Notes: a model not told the origin generated them from the letters alone. Positions 55,368-64,000 are shown, counted from the first letter of the stretch. The stretch is DNA of 64,000 bases from Bradyrhizobium tropiciagri (GCF_018130545.1 NZ_JAFCKF010000004.1:507501-571500), one strand, 5' to 3'. Numbers and translations are program-made.

Positions 55368-55961
55368 TCAGCGAGGGCCGGCCACCGCCTCGATGAACGT
55401 CGCGGCCAGATCCCGCAACTGCTTGCGACTGTAGCCGGCGCGCTCCATCACGGCCAGTCCGCGCGTGAACGTCACGATGACGCGCGCCAGCCGGGTCGCA
55501 TCGGCCGCGCTTCGCTTGTCCGGCGCCGTGCCGATGGCCTTGCTGATCAACTGTTCGAGCTGTGTGAGCACGCCCTGCACGCGCTGACGCACATCCGCGC
55601 TTGAGATCGCCGCATCGAGCGCGGTGCGCGTGGTCAGGCAGCCGCGCGGCGGCGAACCATCGGTCATGTTGACGATGATCATGTCGAAGAAGGTCCTGAG
55701 CCCGGTCGCCGCGTCGTCCTGCGCCAGTGCGTTGCCGGCCGCTTCCAGGAATTGCTCGGCATAGCGATCGAAGGCGCGCAGGAAGATCGCTTCCTTGTCG
55801 CCATAGGCGTTGTAGAGGCTGCCGCGCTGCACGCCGGTGGCCGCCGCAAGATCCTGCATGGTCGCGTCGTGCAGGCCCTTGCGCCAGAACACGTCCAGCG
55901 CGGTTGCGACCACCTCGTCCTCGTCAAACTGACGTACGCCGACCATGTCTGCTCGCTCCAC
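55368..55961 (-). CDS. TetR-family regulator
   Basis: A 197-aa TetR/AcrR-type regulator. Helix-turn-helix: VVATALDVFWRKGLHDATMQDLAAATGVQRGSLYNAYGDKEAIF. The C-terminal domain contains PPRGCLTTRTALDAA, common in a YdhR- or quinone-sensing-type subfamily. The start at 55961 is followed by a second Met at 55946 (MVGVRQF), which may be the real one since the operator palindrome ends 5 bp before 55961. It is divergent from the YdhR-like gene and probably represses both. Confidence 0.9.
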   Translation of the reverse strand: MERADMVGVRQFDEDEVVATALDVFWRKGLHDATMQDLAAATGVQRGSLYNAYGDKEAIFLRAFDRYAEQFLEAAGNALAQDDAATGLRTFFDMIIVNMTDGSPPRGCLTTRTALDAAISSADVRQRVQGVLTQLEQLISKAIGTAPDKRSAADATRLARVIVTFTRGLAVMERAGYSRKQLRDLAATFIEAVAGPR

Positions 55962-55965
55962 CCAT

Positions 55966-56009
55966 CATTCTTGACATTATCGTCAAGATTGACAATCATG
56001 TCAAGAATG
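55966..56009. promoter_or_regulatory. TetR operator: nested inverted repeat
   Basis: Perfect 12-bp arms CATTCTTGACAT (55966-55977) and ATGTCAAGAATG (55998-56009) frame inner TTGAC/GTCAA half-sites at 55971, 55982 and 55989. It lies exactly between the divergent TetR and YdhR-like starts, covering both promoters. The assignment to this TetR follows from position. Confidence 0.8.
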
Positions 56010-56029
56010 GAGCTTTTCAGGAGGTTCGA

Positions 56030-56344
56030 ATGATCACCGCCGTCACCACGTTCAGATTGCCCAAGCCGCTCACGCGCGAGGAAGCGCGCAGCATCTTCCG
56101 GAGCACCGCGCCGCTCTATCGCGGCGTGCCGGGACTGTTTCGCAAGACCTATGTGCTGTCCGAGGACGGCATGACCGCCGGCGGGATTTATTTCTGGAGC
56201 TCGAGGGAGGGAGCGGAGGCGCTGTACACCGATGCGTGGCGCGCCCGCGCCCGCGATAAGTACGGCGCCGATCCGACGGTCACCTATTTCGAGAGCCCGG
56301 TAGTGGTCGACAATGTTGCCGAGCAAACTCTTTCCGACGCCTAG
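56030..56344 (+). CDS. YdhR-type monooxygenase-like small protein
   Basis: A 104-aa dimeric ferredoxin-like protein of the YdhR/antibiotic biosynthesis monooxygenase-related family. The family blocks are AVTTFRLPKPLTREEARSIFRSTA, APLYRGVPGLFRKTYVLSEDG and GGIYFWSSREGAEALYTDAW. Start ATG 56030 has a GGAGGT upstream at good spacing. Divergent from a TetR gene, across a clear palindromic operator, as typical for a small inducible oxidative defence unit. Substrate unknown. Confidence 0.87.
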   Translation: MITAVTTFRLPKPLTREEARSIFRSTAPLYRGVPGLFRKTYVLSEDGMTAGGIYFWSSREGAEALYTDAWRARARDKYGADPTVTYFESPVVVDNVAEQTLSDA

Positions 56345-56349
56345 CGGCA

Positions 56350-57480
56350 TCACAGGGCATTGAGTGCCCTGCGCGACGGAGCGAGCGGCAGCCACCGCGG
56401 AATCCGCCGCTTGGCGAGCCAATATGGCCGCCAGATCGCGCGCCAGGTCGGGCGGTCAAGGGCTGCGTCGCCCCATTTGCGCGGCTCCATGTCGATCCGC
56501 AACAGGTCGTGCGCATGCAGCCATTGGCGCGCGGCCCACCAAACCTCGCGTCGCACGGGGGTGTTTCGGATACCTCTGAGCTCGGCGATGCCGGGCAATG
56601 GGTCGTCAAACCGGACCGCTACCCTGAGGGTGGCGATGCGTTGCCCGGATCGCTTGACGCTCCAGAGCCGCGAGCGATTGTGTGCGAGGTTGGGGCCGTA
56701 GGTGCGCAGGCAATTCTGCATGGCCTCCGCCTCCTCGGAGATATCCGTGGTCGAGTTCAGCGGGACGAAGTCGTAGCCGTCAACGCGGCCCGGCTGCAGC
56801 CACATGTCCGCGATCTCCTGCAAGCCGAGGCTGACATGCAGGGCGATCATCGTATGCCACGCGTCGGCGGCCACGAGCGCCGCCTCCATCCTCATGCCCG
56901 GCGTCCATCTCCGGTCGATCAGCGTATGCCCCAGCGTGGTCGGTCGGGTGGAGAACCACGCCCACAGGCTGAGGAGCCGCAATCGCTCAGGATCGGTCCG
57001 TGGCGGCGCTCGGACCAGCTCGCGCGCGATCCAGACGGCCGCCGGCCCATGTGCGAGTTCAGCAACGGTAGCGACGGATTTGAGCCAGATCGGCGCGAGC
57101 CTCGGCAATTGCGGCAGATGGTTCGCGATCTGTCGGCGAAACAGTTCGTCATCGGGTAGCCCCGTGATCGGGCGCGTGAACGCTTCCGGCGGCAATTTGC
57201 GCAGCCACAGCGGTACGCCCGCCGCAGCGGCCGCCTCAGCGAGGGACTGGCCATGGATGACGCATGCGCGTGCGCGCGCAGGCTCGAGCCCCGCTTGCGG
57301 GACGGCCAGTGCAACGAGAAGCCCAGGAAAGCTTGCGGCCAGGTCCGCAAGACGCGTGTGCCGCATGGCCAGCGCGCGAACCTTTCCCTGAACATGCGGA
57401 TGATATCTCCGCAGCTGCCGTTCGAGCAGCGCGGAGCGTGTGGCCTCCCGACGAGAGGCCACCAGAAGCGTCGATGTCAT
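56350..57480 (-). CDS. Hypothetical protein with PcfJ-like motif
   Basis: A 376-aa protein, strongly basic and rich in Trp, Leu and Arg. Residues about 247-288 (ISEEAEAMQNCLRTYG, then SRLWSVKRSGQRIATLRV) recall the conserved core of PcfJ-like proteins, in which an M-x-x-C-V-x-x-Y motif precedes a short beta sheet. The typical PcfJ His (HCV) is replaced by Asn (NCL). No plasmid or conjugation genes are adjacent. Function unknown. It converges with the YdhR-like gene 6 bp apart. Confidence 0.7.
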   Translation of the reverse strand: MTSTLLVASRREATRSALLERQLRRYHPHVQGKVRALAMRHTRLADLAASFPGLLVALAVPQAGLEPARARACVIHGQSLAEAAAAAGVPLWLRKLPPEAFTRPITGLPDDELFRRQIANHLPQLPRLAPIWLKSVATVAELAHGPAAVWIARELVRAPPRTDPERLRLLSLWAWFSTRPTTLGHTLIDRRWTPGMRMEAALVAADAWHTMIALHVSLGLQEIADMWLQPGRVDGYDFVPLNSTTDISEEAEAMQNCLRTYGPNLAHNRSRLWSVKRSGQRIATLRVAVRFDDPLPGIAELRGIRNTPVRREVWWAARQWLHAHDLLRIDMEPRKWGDAALDRPTWRAIWRPYWLAKRRIPRWLPLAPSRRALNAL

Positions 57481-57835
57481 GACAATAGTTCCGCGAGCGC
57501 GGAGCCGGAGATCCGAGGTCGGTTCAATTACGTGTGGGTGTCAGGATTTCACCCGGGATCCAATCCCGGGACGCGCGTCAAATGTCGCGCGGCGAACCCG
57601 GGAAGCGCACAGACCTGAACATTCGTCGCCTCCTGCATTGAAGTTGCGGAGCGCTCCCATAGCTCATTTCCGGTCGATAGGCAACGTGAAGTTGTCCATC
57701 GCGCTTCGGCGACGTGGCGTGTGTGCGATGAGGAGTCTGACCGCGCCGTTGGCGACCAAGTCTCTTCACGATCCCGGTCAACGACGCTAGTCTCGTGAGC
57801 GGGGCTAACAAGAAACGTACGGGTGCGAGACCGCA
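57481..57835. other. Gene-free region before the aldo/keto reductase
   Basis: A 355-bp divergent gap. It has a 7-bp inverted repeat CCCGGGA-TCCAA-TCCCGGG (57551-57569) and a second nearby CCCGGGA at about 57596, perhaps part of a short dispersed element. A 107-aa reading on the minus strand has no family character. Promoters for both flanking genes are expected here but not assigned. Confidence 0.5.
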
Positions 57836-58882
57836 ATGACCCAACAGCAATTCTCCGATCCAGGTTCCCCAATTCTACCGCGCCGCAAGCTCGGCCGCAC
57901 CGGGCTCGATGTCTCCATTCTCGGCTTCGGCACCGCGCCGCTTGGCGACCTGTTCGCGCGGCTCGACGACAATGCGGCGATCGCGGCGGCGGAACGGGCG
58001 TTTGCGCTCGGGGTCAATCTGCTGGATTCCTCGCCGCTCTATGGCCACGGCCTCGCCGAGCATCGCAGCGGCACCGCGCTGCGCCGCGTCGCGCGCGACG
58101 ATATTGTCGTCTGCACCAAGGTTGGGCGCTGGATGGACCCGTTCCGCGGCCGTGGCGATGGCTCGAATTTCGTCGGCGGCGCGCCGCATCGCGCGGTGGT
58201 CGATTATTCCTATGACGGCACGATGCGCTCGGTCGAGCAGTCATTGCTGCGGCTCGGCACCGATCGTATCGACCTGCTGCTGATCCACGACGTCGACGTC
58301 TGGACCCATGGTGCCGACGCCATCGAGGCGCGATTTCGCGAAGCCATGGAGGGCGCCTATGTCGCGCTGGACAAGCTCCGCACCGAGCGCGTGGTCAAGG
58401 GCATCGGGATCGGCGTCAACGAGGCCGATATGTGCGTGCGCTTCGCCAAGGCAGGCACGTTCGACACCATGCTGCTCGCCGGCCGCTACTCGCTGCTGGA
58501 GCAGCCGGCGCTGGCCGAATTCCTGCCGCTGGCAGAGAAGCAGGGCATCGGCATGATGCTCGGCGGCGTGTTCAACTCCGGCATCCTGGCGACCGGGGCG
58601 GTGGCCGGCGCCAAGTACAATTACAAGGATGCGCCGCCGGACGTGATGCAGAAGGTCGCCGCGCTCGAGCGCGTCTGTCGCGCCCATGGCGTGGCGTTGC
58701 CGACCGCCGCGTTGCATTTCGCGCTCGGCCATCCGGCGGTCGCGAGCCTCGTGCTCGGTGCGCAGACCCCCCAGGAGGTCGAGCGCAACGTCGCCGCCCT
58801 GTCGTCGCCGGTGCCTGCGGCATTGTGGAGCGATTTGAAAGCCGAGCGGCTGCTCGACCAGCATGCGCCGGTGCCGGCATGA
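57836..58882 (+). CDS. Aldo/keto reductase, L-fucose/D-threo-aldose dehydrogenase type
   Basis: A 348-aa NAD(P)-dependent aldo/keto reductase. The catalytic tetrad can be read as Asp64 and Tyr69 (LDSSPLYG), Lys95 (VVCTKVG) and His151 (LLLIHDVD). The layout resembles D-threo-aldose 1-dehydrogenase, which oxidises sugars such as L-fucose to a lactone. The stop overlaps the start of the next gene, an L-fuconolactonase-like hydrolase, so the two form an operon making and opening a sugar lactone. Confidence 0.9.
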   Translation: MTQQQFSDPGSPILPRRKLGRTGLDVSILGFGTAPLGDLFARLDDNAAIAAAERAFALGVNLLDSSPLYGHGLAEHRSGTALRRVARDDIVVCTKVGRWMDPFRGRGDGSNFVGGAPHRAVVDYSYDGTMRSVEQSLLRLGTDRIDLLLIHDVDVWTHGADAIEARFREAMEGAYVALDKLRTERVVKGIGIGVNEADMCVRFAKAGTFDTMLLAGRYSLLEQPALAEFLPLAEKQGIGMMLGGVFNSGILATGAVAGAKYNYKDAPPDVMQKVAALERVCRAHGVALPTAALHFALGHPAVASLVLGAQTPQEVERNVAALSSPVPAALWSDLKAERLLDQHAPVPA

Positions 58883-59733
58883 TGCGGATCGACGCCCATC
58901 AGCACATCTGGACCTTGGCGCGCGCCGACTATGGCTGGCTGACGCCGGAGCGCGGGCCGATCTACCGCGACTTCGGCCTGGCCGATCTCGCACCGCATCT
59001 TGCCGCCGCCGGGATCGACGGCACCATCCTGGTGCAGGCCGCACCGACCGCAGCCGAGACCGCATTCATGCTCGACGTCGCCAAGGGCGCCGAGCAGGTG
59101 CGCGGCGTGGTCGGCTGGATCGACTTCGATGTGCCCGATGCCGCGGCGCGCGTCGATGCCGTCGCCGGGCGCGAGCTGCTGGTCGGCCTGCGTCCGATGG
59201 TGCAGGACATCGCCGATGACGACTGGTTGTTGCGGCCGGAGCTGGCGGCGCCGCTCGAGGCCATGGTACGTCATGATCTGGTGTTCGACGCGCTGGTGCT
59301 GCCGCGCCATTTTCCGCGGCTCATCCAGCTGGTCGACCGGCATCCGGATCTGCAATTCGTGCTCGATCATTTCGGCAAGCCGCATCTCGCCACCGGCGAC
59401 ATCGCGAGCTGGAAGGACGACATCGCAAACCTGGCAACCCGATCCAACGTCGTCTGCAAGCTGTCGGGACTGGCAACGGAGGCGGCGGCGAACTGGCAGG
59501 TCAGGGATTTGCGCGAGGCCGTCGATCATGCACTGGCCTGCTTCGGACCGCAGCGGATGCTGTGGGGCAGCGACTGGCCCGTCGTCAATCTCGCCGGCGG
59601 CTATGCGCAATGGTTCGCCGCGGCCGAGACCTTGCTGGCTGATTTGTCAAGTGACGCGAAGGCTGCGATTTTCGGCGGCAATGCGGCGCGCATCTATTTG
59701 TCAAGCCGCGGGCGGCCGACATCCCTGAAATAG
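58879..59733 (+). CDS. L-fuconolactonase-like amidohydrolase
   Basis: A 284-aa metal-dependent hydrolase of the COG3618 group. The metal site begins IDAHQHIWTL; further blocks are VLDHFGKPH, and GSDWPVVN near the C-terminus with the conserved Asp. It would hydrolyse the lactone made by the aldo/keto reductase, whose stop codon overlaps its ATG (ATGA). Start 58879 or the following Met at 58882. Substrate specificity (L-fucono-, L-rhamno- or similar lactone) is not resolved. Confidence 0.88.
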   Translation: MMRIDAHQHIWTLARADYGWLTPERGPIYRDFGLADLAPHLAAAGIDGTILVQAAPTAAETAFMLDVAKGAEQVRGVVGWIDFDVPDAAARVDAVAGRELLVGLRPMVQDIADDDWLLRPELAAPLEAMVRHDLVFDALVLPRHFPRLIQLVDRHPDLQFVLDHFGKPHLATGDIASWKDDIANLATRSNVVCKLSGLATEAAANWQVRDLREAVDHALACFGPQRMLWGSDWPVVNLAGGYAQWFAAAETLLADLSSDAKAAIFGGNAARIYLSSRGRPTSLK

Positions 59734-59852
59734 ATTGCCGCCCGCGCCTCATTTGATCCACAGCGCGCCTTGATGAATCAATCCGGGATGGTTCATAAGC
59801 GGCGTCCGCACCATCGCTGATCCGGTGGTGCAACGGGGTTAGAGAGAGAAGC

Positions 59853-62192
59853 GTGGCAAAGATTCATCATCAGATTGCGCAGGAGCTTGGGGTTCGCGAC
59901 GAGCAGGTCGAGGCGGCGGTGACGCTGCTCGACGGCGGCGCCACGGTGCCGTTCATCGCGCGCTACCGCAAGGAGCTGACCGGCGCGCTCGATGATGCGC
60001 AGCTGCGCACGCTGGAAGAGCGGCTGACCTATCTGCGCGAGCTCGAGGAGCGTCGCACCGCGGTGCTCAATTCGATCCGCGAGCAGGGCAAGCTTGATGC
60101 CGCGCTCGAAGCCCAGATCATGGCGGCCGACAGCAAGGGCCGGCTCGAAGACATCTATCTGCCGTACAAGCCGAAGCGCCGCACCAAGGCCGAGATCGCC
60201 AAGGAAGCGGGCCTCGAACCGCTCGCCGATCAGCTGCTGACGCAGCCGCAAAACGATCCGAACGAGGCCGCCGCGCCCTTCGTCAATGCCGAGAAACAGG
60301 TCGCCGACGTCGCCGCTGCGCTGGACGGCGCGCGCGCCATCCTGGTCGAGCGCTTCGCCGAGGATGCCGACCTGATCGGCGCGCTGCGCGAGGAGATGTG
60401 GTCGAACGGCATCATGGCCTCGACCGTGCGCACCGGCAAGAAGACCGAGGGCGAGAAGTTCAAGGACTATTTCGATTTCTCCGAGCCGCTGCCGAAGCTG
60501 CCGTCGCACCGCATCCTGGCGCTGTTCCGCGGCGAGAAGGAGGAGATGCTCGACCTCGCGATCAAGCCGGAGGCCGAGGCGCCGGCTGTCGGCGTGCCAG
60601 GTCTCTACGAGCTCAGGATCATGAACCGCTTTGCGATCTCCAACCAGGGCCGCAAGGGCGACAAATGGCTGACAGAGACGGTACGCTGGGCCTGGCGCAC
60701 CAAGATCCAGATCCATCTCAATATCGACTTGCGGCTGCGGCTGTGGACTGCGGCCGAGACCGAGGCGGTGCGGGTGTTCGCCTCCAATTTGCGCGATTTG
60801 CTGCTGGCGGCGCCGGCCGGCCCGCGCGCCACCATGGGGCTCGATCCCGGCTATCGCACCGGCGTCAAGGTCGCGGTGATCGATGCGACCGGCAAGGTGG
60901 TCGCACACACTGCGATCTTCCCGCACGAGCCGCAACGGCGCTGGGACGAGGCGCTCGCCATTCTCGGCAAGCTTGCGATCGAGCATGGCGTCGAGCTGAT
61001 CGCGATCGGCAACGGCACCGCCTCGCGCGAGACCGACAAGCTCGCCGCCGAGCTCGTGAAGCGGCTGCCCGAGCGCAAGATGACCAAGATCGTGGTCTCC
61101 GAAGCCGGCGCGTCGGTCTATTCGGCCTCCGCCTTTGCCTCGAACGAATTGCCCGACCTCGACGTCACCATCCGCGGCGCGGTCTCGATCGCGCGGCGCC
61201 TGCAGGATCCGTTGGCCGAGCTGGTCAAGATCGATCCGAAGGCGATCGGTGTCGGCCAGTACCAGCACGATCTCGGCGAAGCCAAGCTGGCGCGCTCGCT
61301 CGATGCGGTGGTGGAAGATTGCGTGAACGCGGTCGGCGTCGATGCCAACACCGCTTCGGTGCCGCTGCTCTCGCGGGTGTCTGGCATCGGCGCGGGACTG
61401 GCGCAAAGCATCGTGCAGCACCGCGATGCCAACGGCCCGTTCAAGTCGCGCAAGGCGCTGAAGGACGTGCCGCGGCTTGGGCCGAAGGCGTTCGAGCAGT
61501 GCGCCGGCTTCCTGCGCATCAGCAATGGCGAAGACCCGCTGGATTCGTCCGGCGTGCATCCGGAAGCTTATCCGGTGGTGCGCCGCATCCTCGAAGCGAC
61601 CAAGAGCGACATCAAGGCGCTGATCGGCAACGCCGATGTGGTGCGCGGGCTGAGGCCGCAATCCTTCGTCGACGACACCTTCGGTCTGCCGACCGTCACC
61701 GACATTCTGCGCGAGCTGGAAAAGCCCGGCCGCGACCCGCGTCCGGCGTTCAAGGCGGCGGTGTTCAAGGAAGGTGTCGAGGAGGTCAAGGACCTCAAGC
61801 AGGGCATGATCCTCGAGGGTACCGTGACCAACGTTGCGGCGTTCGGCGCCTTCGTCGATATCGGCGTGCATCAGGATGGGCTCGTACACATCTCCGCGAT
61901 GTCGCGCAATTTCATCAAGGACCCGCGTGAAGTGGTGAAGCCGGGCGACATCGTCAAGGTCAAGGTTCTGGACGTCGAGGTCGCGCGCAAGCGCATCGCG
62001 TTGACCTTGCGGCTTGACGACGAGGTCGGGCCGAAGAAGGACAATGCGGGACCGTCGCGCGATTTCTCGCGCGGCTCGGCCAGGATGACATCGTCCGCGC
62101 CGCGCCGTCCGCAGGAGCAGTCCGGCGGCGGCGCGCTCGCTGACGCGCTGCGTCGCGCGGCCGAGAAGAGCGGGCGCGGCAAGCCGACCTGA
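59853..62192 (+). CDS. tex: Tex-family transcription accessory protein
   Basis: A 779-aa Tex protein, an RNA-binding protein with a YqgF-like fold and helix-hairpin-helix domain. Tex_N begins [20 protein letters not shown]; the YqgF-like part starts [16 protein letters not shown] near residue 330; helix-hairpin-helix blocks ([16 protein letters not shown]) lie near 510; and an S1 RNA-binding domain runs about 649-720 ([21 protein letters not shown]). The C-terminal ~50 residues are basic and low-complexity, as in alphaproteobacterial Tex. It influences transcription and RNA turnover and is unrelated to its neighbours. Confidence 0.96.
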   Translation: MAKIHHQIAQELGVRDEQVEAAVTLLDGGATVPFIARYRKELTGALDDAQLRTLEERLTYLRELEERRTAVLNSIREQGKLDAALEAQIMAADSKGRLEDIYLPYKPKRRTKAEIAKEAGLEPLADQLLTQPQNDPNEAAAPFVNAEKQVADVAAALDGARAILVERFAEDADLIGALREEMWSNGIMASTVRTGKKTEGEKFKDYFDFSEPLPKLPSHRILALFRGEKEEMLDLAIKPEAEAPAVGVPGLYELRIMNRFAISNQGRKGDKWLTETVRWAWRTKIQIHLNIDLRLRLWTAAETEAVRVFASNLRDLLLAAPAGPRATMGLDPGYRTGVKVAVIDATGKVVAHTAIFPHEPQRRWDEALAILGKLAIEHGVELIAIGNGTASRETDKLAAELVKRLPERKMTKIVVSEAGASVYSASAFASNELPDLDVTIRGAVSIARRLQDPLAELVKIDPKAIGVGQYQHDLGEAKLARSLDAVVEDCVNAVGVDANTASVPLLSRVSGIGAGLAQSIVQHRDANGPFKSRKALKDVPRLGPKAFEQCAGFLRISNGEDPLDSSGVHPEAYPVVRRILEATKSDIKALIGNADVVRGLRPQSFVDDTFGLPTVTDILRELEKPGRDPRPAFKAAVFKEGVEEVKDLKQGMILEGTVTNVAAFGAFVDIGVHQDGLVHISAMSRNFIKDPREVVKPGDIVKVKVLDVEVARKRIALTLRLDDEVGPKKDNAGPSRDFSRGSARMTSSAPRRPQEQSGGGALADALRRAAEKSGRGKPT

Positions 62193-62312
62193 GCCGCGTT
62201 GGCGTCATCGGCCATCTCACGGCGATACAGACAAGGGGCGGATCACGTTTCGCGGGTCCGCCCGGTTGCCTGCCGCTGAACGCCACAGAGTTGGTGGTGA
62301 ACCGCCCATGAG

Positions 62313-62717
62313 CTACATCAGTCCGCGCGAGAGCCATAGGTGCGCCCTGCTGTCCCGGAGCCTTTCGAGAGCTCGGTGGGCGGCGATGTAGTCGATATCG
62401 CTGGGCGTCACGCCGATATCCATCAGCTCCCTGTCGCTGAGGTCGCGCAAGCTCACGCGTAAACTCCTGCGTTGTTGCCAGTTGCGGAAAGCACGCCAGC
62501 ACCGCTGAAGCAAACCTGGGAGGCTCCGCGTCGATGCGACCGGTGGTCCAGCCGCCTCCTTTTCCGAGAAAGCGTCTCTCCGCGCCGCGATGGAGGCATC
62601 GGGGCACGTCTCGGCCAACGCATCGCCCGGGGCGTCTTTCGCCAAGGCGATGGCGCGGCTGAGCCCTGCGGCATCGCGCCCGGGCTCGGCTGTGAAGTTC
62701 GTCTGTTGAGGTGGCAT
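62313..62717 (-). CDS. DUF1127 domain protein
   Basis: A 134-aa protein with a C-terminal DUF1127 domain (SLRDLSDRELMDIGVTPSDID), which in relatives is RNA- or stress-linked. The N-terminal ~85 residues are variable and hydrophilic. The start MPPQQTNFTAE at 62717 is supported by AGGAG 6 nt upstream; a longer reading begins 39 bp earlier. It converges with tex. The function of the domain here is unknown. Confidence 0.8.
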   Translation of the reverse strand: MPPQQTNFTAEPGRDAAGLSRAIALAKDAPGDALAETCPDASIAARRDAFSEKEAAGPPVASTRSLPGLLQRCWRAFRNWQQRRSLRVSLRDLSDRELMDIGVTPSDIDYIAAHRALERLRDSRAHLWLSRGLM

Positions 62718-62761
62718 CGCACGCTCCTGCTGTTGTGCCGGCAGGAGTGTGGCCAAACAAA

Positions 62762-62788
62762 AGGCCCCGTCCGATGCCGGCGGGGCCT
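62762..62788 (-). terminator. Rho-independent terminator for a minus-strand transcript
   Basis: Arms AGGCCCCG and CGGGGCCT (8 bp) around an 11-nt loop, with a T-rich run (TTTTGTTTGG) following on the minus strand. A transcript coming from the right would end here, just upstream of the DUF1127 gene. No long gene lies in that position; a 25-codon ORF is the only candidate. Confidence 0.7.
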
Positions 62789-62813
62789 GGTGAAAGATCG
62801 CGTCGTCGAATTC

Positions 62814-62891
62814 CTAGCGCGCGACTCCTTCCACGGCCCAGCAAGAGTGGGTCATGTTTTTACGGTTCGCGGTGCGCACGACGGTGACCAT
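62814..62891 (-). CDS. Possible 25-residue peptide ORF
   Basis: A minus-strand ATG ORF of 25 codons reading MVTVVRTANRKNMTHSC, then WAVEGVAR. It ends 26 bp before a good rho-independent terminator. There is no ribosome-binding site at the usual spacing. It may be a leader peptide, a small-RNA-associated ORF or noise. I do not recognise it. Confidence 0.25.
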   Translation of the reverse strand: MVTVVRTANRKNMTHSCWAVEGVAR

Positions 62892-63170
62892 GTCGGTTGG
62901 CTATCACGGGGATCGCGCAAAATCAAGGGCTGCGCCTGCGCCACGCGCATCCTGGAGTCGAGCGGTCCTGACTGACGTGAGGATCGTTTGAAAGTTTGAA
63001 GCGGAAGCCCGAAGCGTGCCGCAGGCGGAAAGCCTCGCGCCAATCCTAAATCCGCTGTCAGAATCTGGCGCATTTGTCAGTTGAAGTCGGCCTCACGCTT
63101 GCGTCTTCTGAGCATCCTCTGCTTGCGGCGATGAGAGTTCGCCGCGGTCCCAATCAGGGAGGATATCTCG

Positions 63171-63695
63171 ATGACGAACAGGCTTCTCAAATGTCTCACG
63201 GCGGCGACGCTCGCGGTCAGCGTTGCGCTTGCCCCCGCGGCTCTTGCCAGAGGCGGCGGTGGTGGTGGTGGTGGCGGACATGGCGGCGGCGGTGGTTTCG
63301 GCGGCGGCCACGGCGGCGGCTTTGCCGGCGCCATGGGCGGTGGCATGCATGGCGGCGGCTTTGGCGGCGGAATGCATGGCGGAGGTTTCGGCGGCGGTAT
63401 GCGTGGCGGAGGCATGGCGTTTGCCGCGATGGGCGGCGGCGGCCATTTTGCCGGCGGCCATTTCGGTGGCGCGCGCTTCGCCGGCGCTCCCGCATTCGGC
63501 CCGCGATTTGCCGGCGCCGGATTCCACGGCGGACGCTTCTTCCATCACGGCGGCTTCTTCCATCATCATCGCTTCCATCGCTTCGCATTCTTCGGCGCGC
63601 CTTACGTCTATGCCGATTACTACGAAGGCTGTTACCGCAGGGTATGGACGGCTTACGGGCTGCAATGGGTCAATGTGTGCGGGGACTATTGGTGA
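63171..63695 (+). CDS. Gly/His-rich secreted protein
   Basis: A 174-aa exported protein. Its signal peptide is LKCLTAATLAVSVALAPAALA. It is followed by a region of Gly-rich repeats such as GGGFGGGMHGGGFGGG and then a His/Phe-rich stretch (FHHGGFFHHHRFHRFAFFG). The C-terminus (ADYYEGCYRRVWTAYGLQWVNVCGDYW) has two cysteines and aromatic residues. A strong GGGAGG precedes the ATG. Such proteins are common in rhizobia; function unknown. Metal binding through the histidines is possible. Confidence 0.85.
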   Translation: MTNRLLKCLTAATLAVSVALAPAALARGGGGGGGGGHGGGGGFGGGHGGGFAGAMGGGMHGGGFGGGMHGGGFGGGMRGGGMAFAAMGGGGHFAGGHFGGARFAGAPAFGPRFAGAGFHGGRFFHHGGFFHHHRFHRFAFFGAPYVYADYYEGCYRRVWTAYGLQWVNVCGDYW

Positions 63696-63848
63696 TCGCC
63701 CAACCAACCGCACCGTTGTCGCGGTCGTCGCCAGGCGTTCCATCCAGCCCCGGATTGGGATAGTCTGGCGGCGGCTGTCGCGGGGCACGGGCACTCGGAG
63801 AGTTTGCGAACTCGACAGGGTTCAAGACAACTCGGAGAGTTTTGCACA

Positions 63849-64000
63849 ATGACCGGAGCTCACCGCCGCATTCTCGTCGTCGAGGACGATCCTGAAACCG
63901 CGGGCCAGCTCGTCGAGGAGCTCACCACCAGCGGCTATGAGGTCGATCTGGCCGCGAACGGCCGCGAGGCGCTGAGCCAGGGCGCGGCGCGCGACTATGC
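63849..64000 (+). CDS. Response regulator receiver domain, partial (N-terminus)
   Basis: The first 50 residues of a response regulator, opening MTGAHRRILVVEDDPETAGQL; the acidic pair in VVEDDP is the usual metal-binding site of the receiver domain. The phosphorylated Asp and the output domain lie beyond the right edge. A histidine kinase is likely to be encoded nearby, outside the window. An OmpR-type transcriptional output is plausible but not visible. Confidence 0.85.
   Translation, partial: MTGAHRRILVVEDDPETAGQLVEELTTSGYEVDLAANGREALSQGAARDY

Noticed and set aside
57549-57872. A 107-codon minus-strand ORF upstream of the aldo/keto reductase
   Set aside because: No family character, no ribosome-binding site, and it includes a short inverted repeat that looks intergenic. 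It overlaps the start of the real gene.
59793-61889. A 698-codon minus-strand frame over tex
   Set aside because: Antisense shadow of tex, which is a well-conserved protein with all its domains.

Overview
The window looks like a chromosomal segment of a high-GC alphaproteobacterium, most likely Bradyrhizobium or a close relative in the Nitrobacteraceae. The basis is the GC-rich codon use, many ABC importers beside oxidative catabolic genes, and short dispersed intergenic repeats of a kind I recall from that group. I see no rRNA, tRNA, insertion sequence, phage gene or CRISPR array. The annotation rests on reading proteins and motifs, with no database search.

Region 1 (1-14255, minus strand): one long apparent operon. 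It runs hydantoinase/oxoprolinase A and B, a TorT-like binding protein, an RbsA-type ATPase, two RbsC-type permeases, then the FAD, 2Fe-2S and molybdopterin subunits of a molybdenum hydroxylase, and leaves the window at its left edge. It would import, hydroxylate and ATP-dependently open an unknown N-heterocycle or lactam. An AraC and a LysR regulator lie upstream.

Region 2 (14466-24594): a second minus-strand operon. A complete Liv-type importer (G, F, H, M and a binding protein) is followed by a YcsF/PxpA homologue, a free biotin carrier domain, a biotin carboxylase and KipI/PxpB- and KipA/PxpC-like proteins. These parts match the modules of urea carboxylase, split into separate genes. A divergent LysR gene, paralogous to the one at 13290-14255, probably controls it.

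Region 3 (24650-44964): an organosulfur-scavenging island. It holds an Ssu-type importer, four flavin-dependent monooxygenases of the bacterial luciferase-like superfamily, a DszC-like acyl-CoA-dehydrogenase-fold oxygenase, a flavin reductase, an EpsC-type serine acetyltransferase, an O-acetylhomoserine sulfhydrylase, a FAD protein/ferredoxin pair, MetNI and four MetQ-like binding proteins. Together they would import sulfur organics, release sulfite or sulfide, and recapture the sulfur in cysteine and methionine.

Region 4 (45239-50274): paaG and paaZ of phenylacetate degradation, converging with a TetR regulator. Nearly identical palindromes lie upstream of the TetR gene and of paaG. An AraC regulator follows.

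Region 5 (50317-57480): a patchier stretch. It includes two small or truncated ORFs, a branched-chain amino-acid binding protein followed by two long inverted repeats, two consecutive genes each broken by a one-base frameshift, a methyltransferase, a TetR/YdhR divergent pair with a clear operator, and a PcfJ-like protein.

Region 6 (57836-64000): an aldo/keto reductase-lactonase pair for sugar oxidation, the housekeeping tex gene, a DUF1127 protein, a Gly/His-rich secreted protein and the beginning of a response regulator.
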